Assembly (NCBI GenBank): GCA_031266495.1
Contig: JAISAX010000621.1
Span: 1-6,469, forward strand
Direction of reading: 5' to 3'
From: Opitutaceae bacterium
GTDB lineage: Bacteria > Verrucomicrobiota > Verrucomicrobiae > Opitutales > Opitutaceae
Length of the DNA stretch: 6,469 bases
Shown here: positions 1-6,284 of the stretch, piece after piece
Layout: every line of letters starts with the position of its first letter
Numbering within the stretch: the stretch's first letter is position 1
Translations under genes and position numbers: made by a program
The notes under the pieces: model-generated
Told to the model about the DNA's origin: nothing
Seen by the model: only the letters and a program-made list of their open reading frames with translations
The model's database searches: none

Positions 1-131
1 AGGTCGGTGCGGACTTCGACCTGGGCCAGAGGGACGCCATGGTCGCGCAGGTGGTGGAGCATGCGTGTGATGGCGAGGGTGGCATAGGTTTTGGACAGGG
101 TGGAGGAGTAGGCCAGAAAAGCTGCGCCAGA
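1..131 (-). pseudogene. Integrase-core (rve-type) transposase fragment, 5'-truncated and cut by window edge
   Basis: Reading the minus strand from about 131 down to 3 gives 43 residues with the pattern SGAAFLAYSSTLSKTYATLA, then ITRMLHHLRDHGVPLAQVEV and finally RTD. This resembles the part of an rve/DDE integrase core between the first and second catalytic Asp, where 'STLSKTYATL' and 'HLRDHGV' precede a TDNGSEF-type motif. The D at the window edge would be the second catalytic residue. The first Asp and the DNA-binding N-terminus are absent, because upstream of about residue S1 the DNA belongs to a different transposase (the IS1634-type gene). The fragment lies in frame -1 or +1 relative to that gene and has no start of its own, so it is a remnant. 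The family assignment rests on remembered motif resemblance and needs a homology search. Confidence 0.5.
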
Positions 132-1308
132 GGGCGAGAGCGAGAAAGCATACCAGAATGTGCGCCTGCACCCGGTTCTGGAGGTGATGGAATATCGGTC
201 GCATCCCAAGATCGCTTTTGGCGGTGCGAAAGGCCGCCTCGGCCTGGGTCAGCTGGATATACCAGCGCCAGAGTTTGACCGGGTCGGTTTCCTCGCAGTT
301 GGTCCGCAGCAGGTAGGCGCCTTTTTGCCGGTGCAGCCGCTGGCCGATGTCCAGACGGCTGTAGATCTGCAATCCCGCCGCGCGGCCTCGGAAACCATGC
401 CGCTGTCCATCACCCGGATGCGTTCGGTCTGGCCGTATTTGGTTTCCATTGCACGGACGATGTCCTCCACGGTGGTGACGTCGGCGCGGTTGCCGGAAAA
501 AACCTCGAAGGCCAGCGGCAGGCCTTCGGGCGTGCAGACCAGGCCGATGCAGACTTGTTTGTTGCCCGGACGCTGGTCGCGGGAGTAATCGCGTTGGGCC
601 TGGGGGGTTGCGTTTGCACTCGCCTTCAAAGTAGGTGCTGGTCACGTCGTAGAACAAAAACTCGAAGCGCACGCCAAACCACTGGCGGTAGCGTTCCATC
701 AGGTGGGCGCAGAGGCGGTCCTTGTGTTCGGCGAGACGGTCGAGGCCGCGGTAAAGCCGGTCGTCGTTGATCTGGGCGGAGTCCAGGCCGAGCAGGTCGT
801 CGAGCGCGGTGGAGTCGAACCACTGTTCGGCCACGCCGAGTTCGGAGGGCTGGCCGCAGAAGCGCGCGATGGTCAGCAGCGCGGCGACGTGCGCCCACGC
901 GACCGACTCGCGCCCTTCGGGCAGCAGCTCGGCGAGCAACCGGTCCAGACCGAGGCGGTGCCACAGCGAGAGCGCAAAGTAGCTTTCGCCAAAATCGCGG
1001 CTGCGTTCGACCCGCAAGCCAGACAGGTCGGCCTGCTCCCACTGCTGGGTGGCGGAGACCTCCGCGCCGACCGACTCGAAACCGGGCAGGGATGGCGTGT
1101 GCGCTCGGGGGGCGGGTGCCTCGCCCCGCAGCAAGGCGGGCAGATCATCCCAGTCGCCGCGCAGGCCGGACAACTCGCACTCGTCGAGCTTGCCCAGCGA
1201 GGCGACCACCTGCTGGCGCGGGCCGCGCGCCGTTCGCACCGTGCGGCAAAGATTCCAATAGCTGTAGTCGGCTCCCCGGACGGATTTGCTTTTGCGACGT
1301 AGAAACAT
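121..1308 (-). pseudogene. IS1634-type (IS4 superfamily) DDE transposase, frameshifted, internally deleted and 3'-truncated
   Basis: This is a transposase gene for cut-and-paste movement of an insertion sequence, now broken. ATG at 1308 opens with MFLRRKSKSVRGADYSYW and continues with VRTARGPRQQVVASLGKLDE, a typical IS1634-family N-terminus. FLFYDVTSTYFEG (about 660-620) holds the first catalytic Asp. At the C6 run (602-607, G6 on the plus strand) homology jumps to another frame, where QAQRDYSRDQRPGNKQVCIG through VMDSGMVSE (about 600-395) includes the second Asp. Removing one C would restore the frame. At about 395 homology returns to the first frame with GAYLLRTN, then KLWRWYIQLTQAEAAFRTAK (third catalytic Glu). 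Roughly 100 or more residues normally lying between these blocks are missing. The match ends near AHILVCFLALALW (about 126). Family members are usually about 550-600 aa. The original frame has no stop down to base 1. No clear Shine-Dalgarno precedes the start. Confidence 0.75.
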
Positions 1309-1359
1309 GCCCGGCAGTATCGCACAAAAATCCCTCGCATGGATAGGGGGTGTTCGGCA

Positions 1360-1607
1360 CTACATGCCTCGCGCGATAACGCTTCCCTATGAAAGCTACC
1401 TATCCTTCGTTGCACGGTTCGGATGCCCAAATCATGCTTGTCTTGCAAATACTCCTTCAAAAGCAGTTGCGCTGAAACACGAAAACCTGCCTGTGAAAAA
1501 CGTCCGCAAGCCGAACAATGATAACGTTGTTTCCCTTCCTGGCGCCGTCCGTTCTTCCTCAGCGTTTTTTGCCCACAAAAAGGGCACTTTTTTGTCCATA
1601 CTCCCAT
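1360..1607 (-). pseudogene. Zinc-ribbon N-terminal fragment of a second transposase
   Basis: ATG at 1607 is directly preceded in frame by a TAA, so it is the first possible Met. The peptide starts MGVWTKKCPFCGQKTLRKNG and carries two CxxC knuckles (Cys8/Cys11 and Cys31/Cys34) separated by a basic KNGRRQEGKQRYH segment. This layout is a one-zinc ribbon like those at the N-terminus of several transposase families (IS1-, IS1595- and IS1249/IS256-like). A helical stretch follows (LLLKEYLQDKHDLGIRTVQR), which could be the helix-turn-helix. The sensible sequence stops around 1360; below that, the frame stays open only because it runs antiphase through the IS1634-type gene. The catalytic domain is therefore lost, probably where the neighbouring element inserted or recombined. 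The segment looks more AT-rich than its surroundings, consistent with transferred DNA. The exact transposase family is not determined. Confidence 0.55.
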
Positions 1608-1738
1608 CGTTTACGCAACCCGTTAGCCCATCAATAGCATATCCAAAAAAATCAGCCATTTTGACCATTACGCTGTTTTTCATGATGTTTATAGTTTCCC
1701 TTATGGTATGGAGAATGGGGGGAGAGGATGGTGGATTG

Positions 1739-1780
1739 CAGATTTCAGATGGCGGATGGCGGATTCGAGATCTGAAACCT
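1739..1780. repeat. Short direct repeats with an 8-bp inverted repeat
   Basis: The plus strand has GGCGGAT twice in tandem (1751-1757 and 1758-1764) next to a doubled CAGATtt/CAGATgg pattern. TTTCAGAT (1743-1750) and ATCTGAAA (1770-1777) form perfect 8-bp arms around a 19-nt loop. The repeat sits where the small open frame at 1933 loses protein-like character, so it may mark the truncation point. There is no T run after either arm, so a terminator is not supported. Confidence 0.5.
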
Positions 1781-1933
1781 GAGTCCGGGATGGGACTGCG
1801 TCGCCACGAGCGGCTCCAGTTGTGCCATGGTGATGCCGGGTTTGGGCAACATGCCGGGTAGCGTCACCATCAGGCTTTCCTGAAAGAGGTGAAATTCTTC
1901 GTCCTTGCGGGGGATATTGTCGTGATTGTTCAT
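1745..1933 (-). pseudogene. Possible truncated N-terminus of a small hypothetical protein
   Basis: The 62-residue frame opens MNNHDNIPRKDEEFHLFQES and continues LMVTLPGMLPKPGITMAQLE before ending in repeat-like sequence (FQISNPPSAI). The first 50 residues read like a genuine protein: acidic and amphipathic, with a 'PRKDxEFxxFQxxL' opening that I associate loosely with hypothetical proteins in which a short helical N-terminus precedes a longer body. The last ten codons lie in the degenerate repeat and inverted repeat at 1743-1777, so the gene seems to have been cut there. The ATG at 1933 has no Shine-Dalgarno but has CTTTTCCCGTAAGCC just upstream, similar to the start context of the three host genes. 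It could also be a chance frame. Function unknown. Confidence 0.35.
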
Positions 1934-2116
1934 GGCTTACGGGAAAAGGGAACAGGGCGCAGCGGCACGAACGGGGGGCTGGCGTGGCGGGCAGGAGGGT
2001 TTTACCGAAAACTCCGGGGAGACAAACGGATGCCCGGGGTAGCCAGGCGGAAATCGCGGGGAGCCCGCTACGCGTTGCATGGAGCTTGGCAAAATGTCCG
2101 GGCAGGCCCGCGGATA

Positions 2117-2168
2117 CGCCGCGAAAGGCAATGGTTACGCCGCCAAGGACGGTCTTGCCATAGCGGCG
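2117..2168. repeat. Imperfect inverted repeat in GC-rich non-coding DNA
   Basis: CGCCGC (2117-2122) plus GGCAA (2127-2131) pair with TTGCC (2155-2159) plus GCGGCG (2163-2168), giving 11 paired positions interrupted by a GAAA/ATA internal bulge and closed by a loop of about 23 nt. No U tract follows on either strand. It may be part of a structured repeat unit or a decayed element end. The function cannot be read from one copy. Confidence 0.35.
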
Positions 2169-2322
2169 TTCCTTACGTGCGCCCGCGAATGCCCCTTCGC
2201 AGGGCTCCTTCTCTGGCGCCCGTAACCGCTGGCATACGCTATACGGGCGCGCCCTTTGTGGTGGCCTGCAACGCACGTCCTTGCCTCCGGCCTGCGTAAC
2301 TCCCTCTATTAATAATTCGAAT

Positions 2323-2363
2323 TTGGTGGTGGTGTGTGTATATGTGTGTGTGGGGGGGGGGGG
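2323..2363. repeat. GT-rich microsatellite ending in a G12 tract
   Basis: The plus strand reads (GGT)n then alternating GT with a TATATG interruption, then a pure run of twelve G (2352-2363), followed by TAAATAA. On the sense strand of the neighbouring genes this is C12 followed by an AC-rich run. It lies 211 bp beyond the stop of the FAD protein. Tracts of this length are prone to slippage, so the copy number may vary between cells or be miscounted in the assembly. Confidence 0.85.
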
Positions 2364-2513
2364 TAAATAACGCTGTTACAGTTACTTGCGCAACTTTTTT
2401 TGCGCACGATTCTTCCACATTGTGCGGTGCGGATCGGGCGTGGCGATGGCTCGTCATGTGGCGCAGGGTCGTGATAATGGTGCTTATCCTACCCGTTTTC
2501 CGTGCTGTGCGGT

Positions 2514-2536
2514 AGTCAGGTAAGAACCTGATTTTT
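2514..2536 (+). terminator. Weak candidate intrinsic terminator
   Basis: TCAGGT (2516-2521) and ACCTGA (2526-2531) form a perfect 6-bp stem with an AAGA loop, extendable by two weak pairs, followed directly by TTTTT and, after GCGG, a second T6. In this orientation it would stop plus-strand transcription entering the 3' end of the minus-strand FAD gene, although no plus-strand gene is evident upstream. On the minus strand the same stem lies about 40 nt after the FAD stop but lacks a U tract. The stem is short, so confidence is low. Confidence 0.3.
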
Positions 2537-2573
2537 GCGGTTTTTTCCAGTGTTCGTACAAATATCGCGGTAC

Positions 2574-3977
2574 TCATGCCCCGGAAGCGAGCAGCCGATG
2601 GGCGAGGATCACGGCCTGCTGGCGGATTTCCGGGACGGCGGTCGATTCCCAAAGCACGCCCTTGAGCGGCGCGCCGATCGTGAAGAGCCAGCCGGTGGGT
2701 CCGTTGCGGTAACGCAACACCTCGCCGTCCGGCAGCGCATTCAGGCCGAGCGCGAGCGGATCATGATCGATGAGGCCGCGGGCGAGCAGGTTGATGAGCA
2801 GCGGGTGCTGGTACTTGGAATAATCCGTGCGCGGACCGGTGCAGTTGATGACTTTCGCCACCTTGAGGCCGACAATCACGCCGGTGTCGCGGCGGCGGAA
2901 TTCCACGTTGGCGCCGGTTTCGGTTTCTTCGAGAAGCACGATGCGGCCGGCCCAGAACCGCACGCGACCGATGGCGGCGAGCCGGTCGATCTCCCGGGCG
3001 GCTTCCGGCGCGATCCGGTGGCGCTGCACTTCCCAGAACGGGCGCACATGGCGCAAAAAACGGCCGCGCTCCTCCCAGCTCCAGGAGCGCCAGAGCGCTT
3101 GCGTGTGCGGACGCAGCGCGTCGATGACCGCGCGCCAGTCGTCGCCGGCCGTCGTGGCCCGGGCGATTTCCTCGCGCATGCGGCGCACGGCGACGCGGAC
3201 GGTCGGGATCTCCGCGATATCGAATGTGAGATTCACCGGCTTGTACGGACGATGCGCCCGGGGCCGGAGTCCGCGGCGCGAAAGCGCGTGGACTACGCCG
3301 CGGTGACCGAGATCGGCGAGTTGGAGGATGATGTCGTTGGCCGTGAGGCCGGCGCCGACGAGCAGCACGTCGTCATCGCGATCGATGCCTTCGAGCACGC
3401 CCTCGGTCCAGGGGATATGGACGTAGCGACGGCCGTGGAGAAAACGCCGGGAATGGCGCACGGGGTACTCGCCGGGAAGGTTGCCGATGGCGAGGACCAC
3501 GCGGTCGGCTTCGAAGGTACGGTCGTCTTCGAGGTACACGCGGACGCCGCCCTGCGGGAGTTCCTCGATGTCGATGGCCTCGCCCGCGACGGTTTTCACG
3601 GCAAGGTGTTCCTTGAAGCGTTGCCGGGCTTCGGCAAAAACCCGGCCGATGTAGTCGCCGTAGAGGCGGCGGGGCAGATAGTCGTCGGGGCCGATCTGCT
3701 CGGGATAACCGACGCGACCGGCGCGTTCCCGCGCCCAGTTCAGGAAATGATCGGGGGCGTCGGGGAAGGCGCTCATGTGCGCCGCCTTCACGTTGAGGAT
3801 GTGGCAACAGTAATCCGACCCGAATGCCACGCCGCGTCCGACCGGGGGGTGTCGCTCGATCAGCGTGATGCGCGTGCCCTGCGGGGCGTGGCGCATGATC
3901 TGCACGGCGACGAGCGTGCCGGACAGGCCGCCGCCAATGATAATGATGCGTGGTGGTGGTGTGGTCGTGGTGCTCAT
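2574..3977 (-). CDS. FAD/NAD(P)-binding protein, YdhS-like (COG4529 / NAD_binding_9 type)
   Basis: A 467-residue cytosolic flavoprotein with two dinucleotide-binding folds. After a low-complexity MSTTTTPPPR the first Rossmann strand and GGGLSG loop (residues 15-20) should bind FAD, with the acidic strand end at Glu41. VGRGVAFGSD (46-55) and HILNVKAAHMSAFP (59-72) match the conserved block of the YdhS-like family. LVGAGLTAND (206-215) is the second, NAD(P)-type GxGxxA/N motif. VINCTGP (376-382) and FTIGAPLKGVLWESTAVPEI (432-451) are the C-terminal FAD-contacting signatures. Length and motif order fit an intact family member. The substrate of this family is not established. It lies 137 bp after cysA on the same strand, suggesting a possible redox role linked to sulfur assimilation, which is inference. 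The start is firm because the Rossmann strand begins at residue 11. No Shine-Dalgarno is seen; CTTTCCCCG abuts the ATG. Confidence 0.85.
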   Translation of the reverse strand: MSTTTTPPPRIIIIGGGLSGTLVAVQIMRHAPQGTRITLIERHPPVGRGVAFGSDYCCHILNVKAAHMSAFPDAPDHFLNWARERAGRVGYPEQIGPDDYLPRRLYGDYIGRVFAEARQRFKEHLAVKTVAGEAIDIEELPQGGVRVYLEDDRTFEADRVVLAIGNLPGEYPVRHSRRFLHGRRYVHIPWTEGVLEGIDRDDDVLLVGAGLTANDIILQLADLGHRGVVHALSRRGLRPRAHRPYKPVNLTFDIAEIPTVRVAVRRMREEIARATTAGDDWRAVIDALRPHTQALWRSWSWEERGRFLRHVRPFWEVQRHRIAPEAAREIDRLAAIGRVRFWAGRIVLLEETETGANVEFRRRDTGVIVGLKVAKVINCTGPRTDYSKYQHPLLINLLARGLIDHDPLALGLNALPDGEVLRYRNGPTGWLFTIGAPLKGVLWESTAVPEIRQQAVILAHRLLASGA

Positions 3978-3992
3978 CGGGGAAAGGTCCAG
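3969..3992 (-). promoter_or_regulatory. Non-Shine-Dalgarno start context of the FAD protein gene
   Basis: In the sense direction the bases before the ATG (3977) read GGACCTTTCCCCG. There is no purine-rich AGGAG-like site at the usual 5-10 nt distance; the only GGA lies about 14 nt upstream. The pyrimidine run matches those before cysA and cysW. It might be an S1-protein or other initiation element, or simply a shared spacer word. Confidence 0.4.
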
Positions 3993-4030
3993 AGCGTAAC
4001 GGGTGTCGGGCGGGATCGACGGGAGCGATG

Positions 4031-4108
4031 GAGGTGACAGAGGTGACGGGAGGGGGGGGGGGGGGGTGGACGCGCCAGGTAGCCAGGGCGCCAGGTAACC
4101 AGGTTACC
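4031..4108. repeat. cysA-FAD gene spacer: doubled words, G15 tract and palindrome
   Basis: On the plus strand GAGGTGAC occurs at 4031-4038 and 4040-4047, a pure G15 run spans 4052-4066, and GCGCCAGGTA is repeated at 4072-4081 and 4088-4097. GGTAACCAGGTTACC (4094-4108) is a near-perfect palindrome lying 7 bp after the cysA stop. The palindrome could form a hairpin in the mRNA at the cysA 3' end but no U tract follows, so it is not a typical terminator. The G15 tract (C15 in sense RNA) starts 74 nt upstream of the FAD gene ATG. Confidence 0.75.
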
Positions 4109-4114
4109 AAAGGT

Positions 4115-5179
4115 TCAGATTGATAAATCCTGGGCGAAAGTCCGGCTCCGGCGGACGCGCAGGAGAACGGTGTCGTCGAGCGCGAGGTTGAGTTCGTCGA
4201 GCCGCTGGCGGCTAAGCTCGACGTCGATGTATTCGTTGGCGCCGCGCACGAGCGTGACCCGGGCAACGGGGCCGGCGGCCTGGATGGCGCGCACGCGCGC
4301 AGGCTCGCCCTGGCGACCGACCTGGAAACGCTCGATCTCCAGTTCGTGCGGACGCACAAAGGCGACACGCGCCTTCTCGTCGGTAAAAGGCAAAAGCGTG
4401 CCGCTGTCGCCGCCGTTGCCATTGAGACCGCTCCACGGGAGTTGCAGGCGGTTGACGTTGCCCAGAAACTGGTAAACGAACGGTGACTGCGGGTGGTCGT
4501 ACACGTCCTGCGGGGCGCCGACCTGCTCGATCCGGGCGTTGTTCATGACAACAACCTCGTCGGCGATTTCGAGCGCCTCTTCCTGGTCGTGCGTGACGAA
4601 GACGGTGGTAAGCCCGATCTCGTCGTGGAACTGGCGGAGCCAGCGGCGGAGTTCCTTGCGGACCTTGGCGTCGAGCGCGCCGAAGGGTTCGTCGAGCAGG
4701 AGCACCTTCGGGTTGACGGCGAGGGCGCGGGCGAGGGCGACACGCTGGCGCTGTCCGCCGGAGAGCTGCGCCGGATAACGGCGGTCGAGACCGCCGAGTT
4801 GCACGAGGGTGAGGAGTTCGTGCACGCGGGCCTCGGTCTGCTCCTTCGTCGGGCGCTCCTTGCCTTTCTTGATCCTGAGTCCGAAGGCGACGTTCCCGGC
4901 CACGGTCATGTGGCGGAAGAGCGCGTAGTGCTGGAATACAAAACCGACGCCGCGCTTGCCGGCGGGCACGTCAGTGACGTCCTCGCCGTGAAAGAGGATG
5001 CGGCCGCTGCCGGTATCCGCATACTCGAGACCGGCAATGATGCGCAGCAGCGTGGTCTTGCCCGAGCCGGAGGGACCGAGGAGCGCCACGAGCTTGCCGG
5101 CGGGGACCTTCAGGTCCACGCCTTCGAGTGCGGTGTAGTTGCCGAAGGTTTTTTTGATCTTGTTTGCGGTGATGCTCAT
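4115..5179 (-). CDS. cysA: Sulfate/thiosulfate import ATP-binding protein CysA
   Basis: The 354-residue ATPase energises the sulfate/thiosulfate ABC importer at the inner face of the cytoplasmic membrane. Residues 1-240 form the nucleotide-binding domain: Walker A GPSGSGKT (35-42), Q-loop Gln83 in [21 protein letters not shown], signature [15 protein letters not shown] (139-153), Walker B VLLLDEP (159-165), D-loop GALD (167-170) and switch His198 in VTHDQEEA. The [12 protein letters not shown] and [20 protein letters not shown] stretches are characteristic of CysA. Residues from about 240 to 354 are the TOBE-type regulatory domain with [10 protein letters not shown]. Length is close to E. coli CysA (365). 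cysW lies 121 bp upstream on the same strand, supporting sulfate specificity. All catalytic motifs are present, so it should be active. The ATG at 5179 has no Shine-Dalgarno, only CTCTTTTCCGG directly before it. Confidence 0.95.
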   Translation of the reverse strand: MSITANKIKKTFGNYTALEGVDLKVPAGKLVALLGPSGSGKTTLLRIIAGLEYADTGSGRILFHGEDVTDVPAGKRGVGFVFQHYALFRHMTVAGNVAFGLRIKKGKERPTKEQTEARVHELLTLVQLGGLDRRYPAQLSGGQRQRVALARALAVNPKVLLLDEPFGALDAKVRKELRRWLRQFHDEIGLTTVFVTHDQEEALEIADEVVVMNNARIEQVGAPQDVYDHPQSPFVYQFLGNVNRLQLPWSGLNGNGGDSGTLLPFTDEKARVAFVRPHELEIERFQVGRQGEPARVRAIQAAGPVARVTLVRGANEYIDVELSRQRLDELNLALDDTVLLRVRRSRTFAQDLSI

Positions 5180-5195
5180 CCGGAAAAGAGGTGGT
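5171..5195 (-). promoter_or_regulatory. Non-Shine-Dalgarno start context of cysA
   Basis: The sense strand before ATG 5179 reads CACCTCTTTTCCGG. No AGGAG-like element is present within 15 nt. The TTTTCC core and its position match the contexts of cysW and of the FAD protein gene. Confidence 0.4.
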
Positions 5196-5265
5196 GTGTT
5201 GGCTGTATTGGCCGTGTTGGCTGTATTGCCGTGTGGCTGTGTTGGCTGTGGACTGTGTTGGCTGT
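5196..5265. repeat. Four exact copies of an 11-mer in the cysW-cysA spacer
   Basis: The plus-strand word GTGTTGGCTGT occurs exactly at 5196-5206, 5214-5224, 5239-5249 and 5255-5265, with partial copies between them (GTATTGGCCGT, GTGTGGCTGT). In the sense direction the word is ACAGCCAACAC. The start-to-start distances are 18, 25 and 16 bp, so it is a degenerate rather than a strict tandem array. The spacer is nearly free of A on the plus strand (T on the sense strand). It fills most of the 121 bp between the cysW stop and the cysA start. Confidence 0.85.
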
Positions 5266-5300
5266 GTTTCGGTCGGGTTCGCCGGGGCCGGGAAAACGGA

Positions 5301-6269
5301 TCAGTGGTTCTGGCTGAAGCGCCATTCGACGAGCGACTTCAAGACCAGCGTGACGATGGCGAGCAACGCCAGAACGGAGGCCACGGCAAAGGCGCCGACA
5401 AACTGGTATTCGTTGTACATGATCTCGACATGCAACGGGAGGGTGTTGGTCTCGCCGCGGATGTGTCCCGAGACGACGGATACGGCGCCGAATTCGCCCA
5501 TCGCGCGGGCGTTGCAGAGGATGATGCCATAAAAAAGTCCCCACTTGATGTTGGGCCGGGTGACGTGCCAGAAGGTTTGCCAGCCGTTGGCGCCGAGCGT
5601 GATGGCGGCGTACTCCTCGTCGTTGCCCTGCGCCTGCATCAGCGGGATGAGTTCGCGGGCGACAAAGGGAAACGTCACAAAAATCGTGGCGAGGACGATG
5701 CCGGGCGTGGCGAAGATGATCTGCGGATTGGCGAGCCAGCCGGCGAGGCCTCCGAAGAGCCAGCCGAAGCCGGGCACGTCGGCGATCCGCTGGACGAGGC
5801 CCGCGAGCGGAGCGAAAAGGGCCGCCTGGGAATCGGGCGGGAACCAGCCCTGTAGTCCGAAAACAAGCACGTAGATGAGGCCGGCGATGACGGGCGAGAC
5901 GGCAAATGGCAGGTCGATCAGCGTGATGAGGATGCTTTTTCCGGGAAAGTTGAACTTGGCGATCACCCAGGACGCGGCCACACCGAACACGAGATTGGCC
6001 GGGACGGAAATGCCCGCGGCAATGAGCGTGAGTTTGAACGCGGCAAATGTGTCGGGATCACGGAATGCCCCGAAGTAGGCGAGGATTCCCTTGCGCAAGG
6101 CTTCGGCGAATACCGAAACGAGCGGGAGCACGAGGAACCCCGCGAGGAACAACAATGCGACCGCCGTCAGGATCCGGCGCACCCACGGCGCATCCTGCGT
6201 GGTGCGGCGGGCCGTCGATGCAATCGTGCCGGAAACGTGCGATGAAAGTGATGTAGTGACGGAAGACAT
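5301..6269 (-). CDS. cysW: Sulfate/thiosulfate ABC transporter permease CysW
   Basis: The 322-residue integral membrane protein would form half of the sulfate/thiosulfate translocation channel with CysT and receive energy from CysA. A Ser/Thr-rich cytoplasmic tail (1-30) precedes the first membrane helix (about 33-57, ending [15 protein letters not shown]). Further helices lie near 77-103, 112-138, 185-208, 246-262 and 292-315. The cytoplasmic EAA loop that docks on the ATPase is [20 protein letters not shown] (219-238). [20 protein letters not shown] (253-272) and [20 protein letters not shown] (278-297) are strongly CysW-like. It is about 30 residues longer than E. coli CysW (291). Most of the excess is at residues 144-182 between LQGWF and QIIFATPG, a hydrophobic, Gly-rich insert. 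cysA follows on the same strand. No Shine-Dalgarno is visible; GGCTTTTCCCCCGA precedes the ATG. Confidence 0.93.
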   Translation of the reverse strand: MSSVTTSLSSHVSGTIASTARRTTQDAPWVRRILTAVALLFLAGFLVLPLVSVFAEALRKGILAYFGAFRDPDTFAAFKLTLIAAGISVPANLVFGVAASWVIAKFNFPGKSILITLIDLPFAVSPVIAGLIYVLVFGLQGWFPPDSQAALFAPLAGLVQRIADVPGFGWLFGGLAGWLANPQIIFATPGIVLATIFVTFPFVARELIPLMQAQGNDEEYAAITLGANGWQTFWHVTRPNIKWGLFYGIILCNARAMGEFGAVSVVSGHIRGETNTLPLHVEIMYNEYQFVGAFAVASVLALLAIVTLVLKSLVEWRFSQNH

Positions 6270-6284
6270 TCGGGGGAAAAGCCT
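6261..6284 (-). promoter_or_regulatory. Non-Shine-Dalgarno start context of cysW
   Basis: The sense strand before ATG 6269 reads CAGGCTTTTCCCCCGA. No AGGAG-like site is present at the usual spacing. It is the clearest example of the TTTTCCCCG word seen before three host starts in this window. Confidence 0.4.

Larger units (their letters stand above)
1..1690 (-). mobile_element. Composite relic of at least three insertion sequences
   Basis: Three different transposase pieces lie head-to-tail on the minus strand: a zinc-ribbon fragment, an IS1634-type gene and an rve-core fragment. Each is truncated where the next begins. I could not identify matching terminal inverted repeats or target duplications. 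The IS1634-type left end should lie between 1308 and about 1380, upstream of its ATG. The stretch from about 1380 to 1690 is visibly more AT-rich than the rest of the window. The right boundary given here is approximate. Confidence 0.6.
1934..2573. other. 640-bp stretch without a recognisable gene
   Basis: I found no frame here on either strand with protein-like composition. The longer frames are rich in Arg, Pro, Ala and Cys and look like GC-driven artefacts. The part from about 1980 to 2300 is GC-rich, repetitive-looking, and contains an imperfect inverted repeat (2117-2168). It ends abruptly in an AT-rich CTCTATTAATAATTCG stretch, followed by a GT/poly-G tract. From 2365 to 2520 there is mixed sequence including TTGCGCAACTTTTTTTGCGC. 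The stretch separates the sulfate/flavoprotein cluster from the transposase relics and may be the downstream end of the cluster plus decayed DNA. Confidence 0.5.

Noticed and set aside
703..1302. 199-residue plus-strand frame
   Set aside because: Lies opposite the IS1634-type transposase, whose minus-strand motifs are convincing; no motifs of its own.
1587..1594. A6G slippery-looking heptamer that could support programmed -1 frameshifting in the zinc-ribbon transposase
   Set aside because: The phase is wrong. The zinc-ribbon frame itself reads A AAA AAG and a -1 slip would leave it for a meaningless frame; joining the frame starting at 1683 would need a +1 shift.
1432..1683. Alternative minus-strand start at 1683 with an AAGGGA upstream
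   Set aside because: The frame loses the two CxxC knuckles and reads as a shadow after residue 30; at most its first 20 residues might be a relic.
1701..2276. 191-residue minus-strand frame and the overlapping 136-residue plus-strand frame (1889-2299)
   Set aside because: Both are Arg/Pro/Ala/Cys-rich, show no domain or start signal, and run through inverted-repeat DNA.
2323..2363. CRISPR-like or tRNA-like structure in the spacers
   Set aside because: Repeats are short, degenerate and without unique spacers of constant length; no cloverleaf or anticodon arm could be drawn.
2535..4037. 500-residue open frame on the plus strand across the FAD protein gene
   Set aside because: It is the antisense of a gene with clear Rossmann and family motifs. 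Its own sequence is Asp/Gly/Ala/Val-rich without motifs, as expected from GC-biased third positions on the other strand.
4094..4108. Palindrome after the cysA stop as an intrinsic terminator
   Set aside because: No U tract follows in the sense direction, and the stem-to-stem distance is too small for a stable loop; kept only as part of the spacer repeat.
4493..5317. 274-residue plus-strand frame opposite cysA with a repeated [10 protein letters not shown] stretch
   Set aside because: Antisense shadow of cysA; the Leu-Ala-Val repeat is only the translation of the GTGTTGGCTGT spacer repeat.
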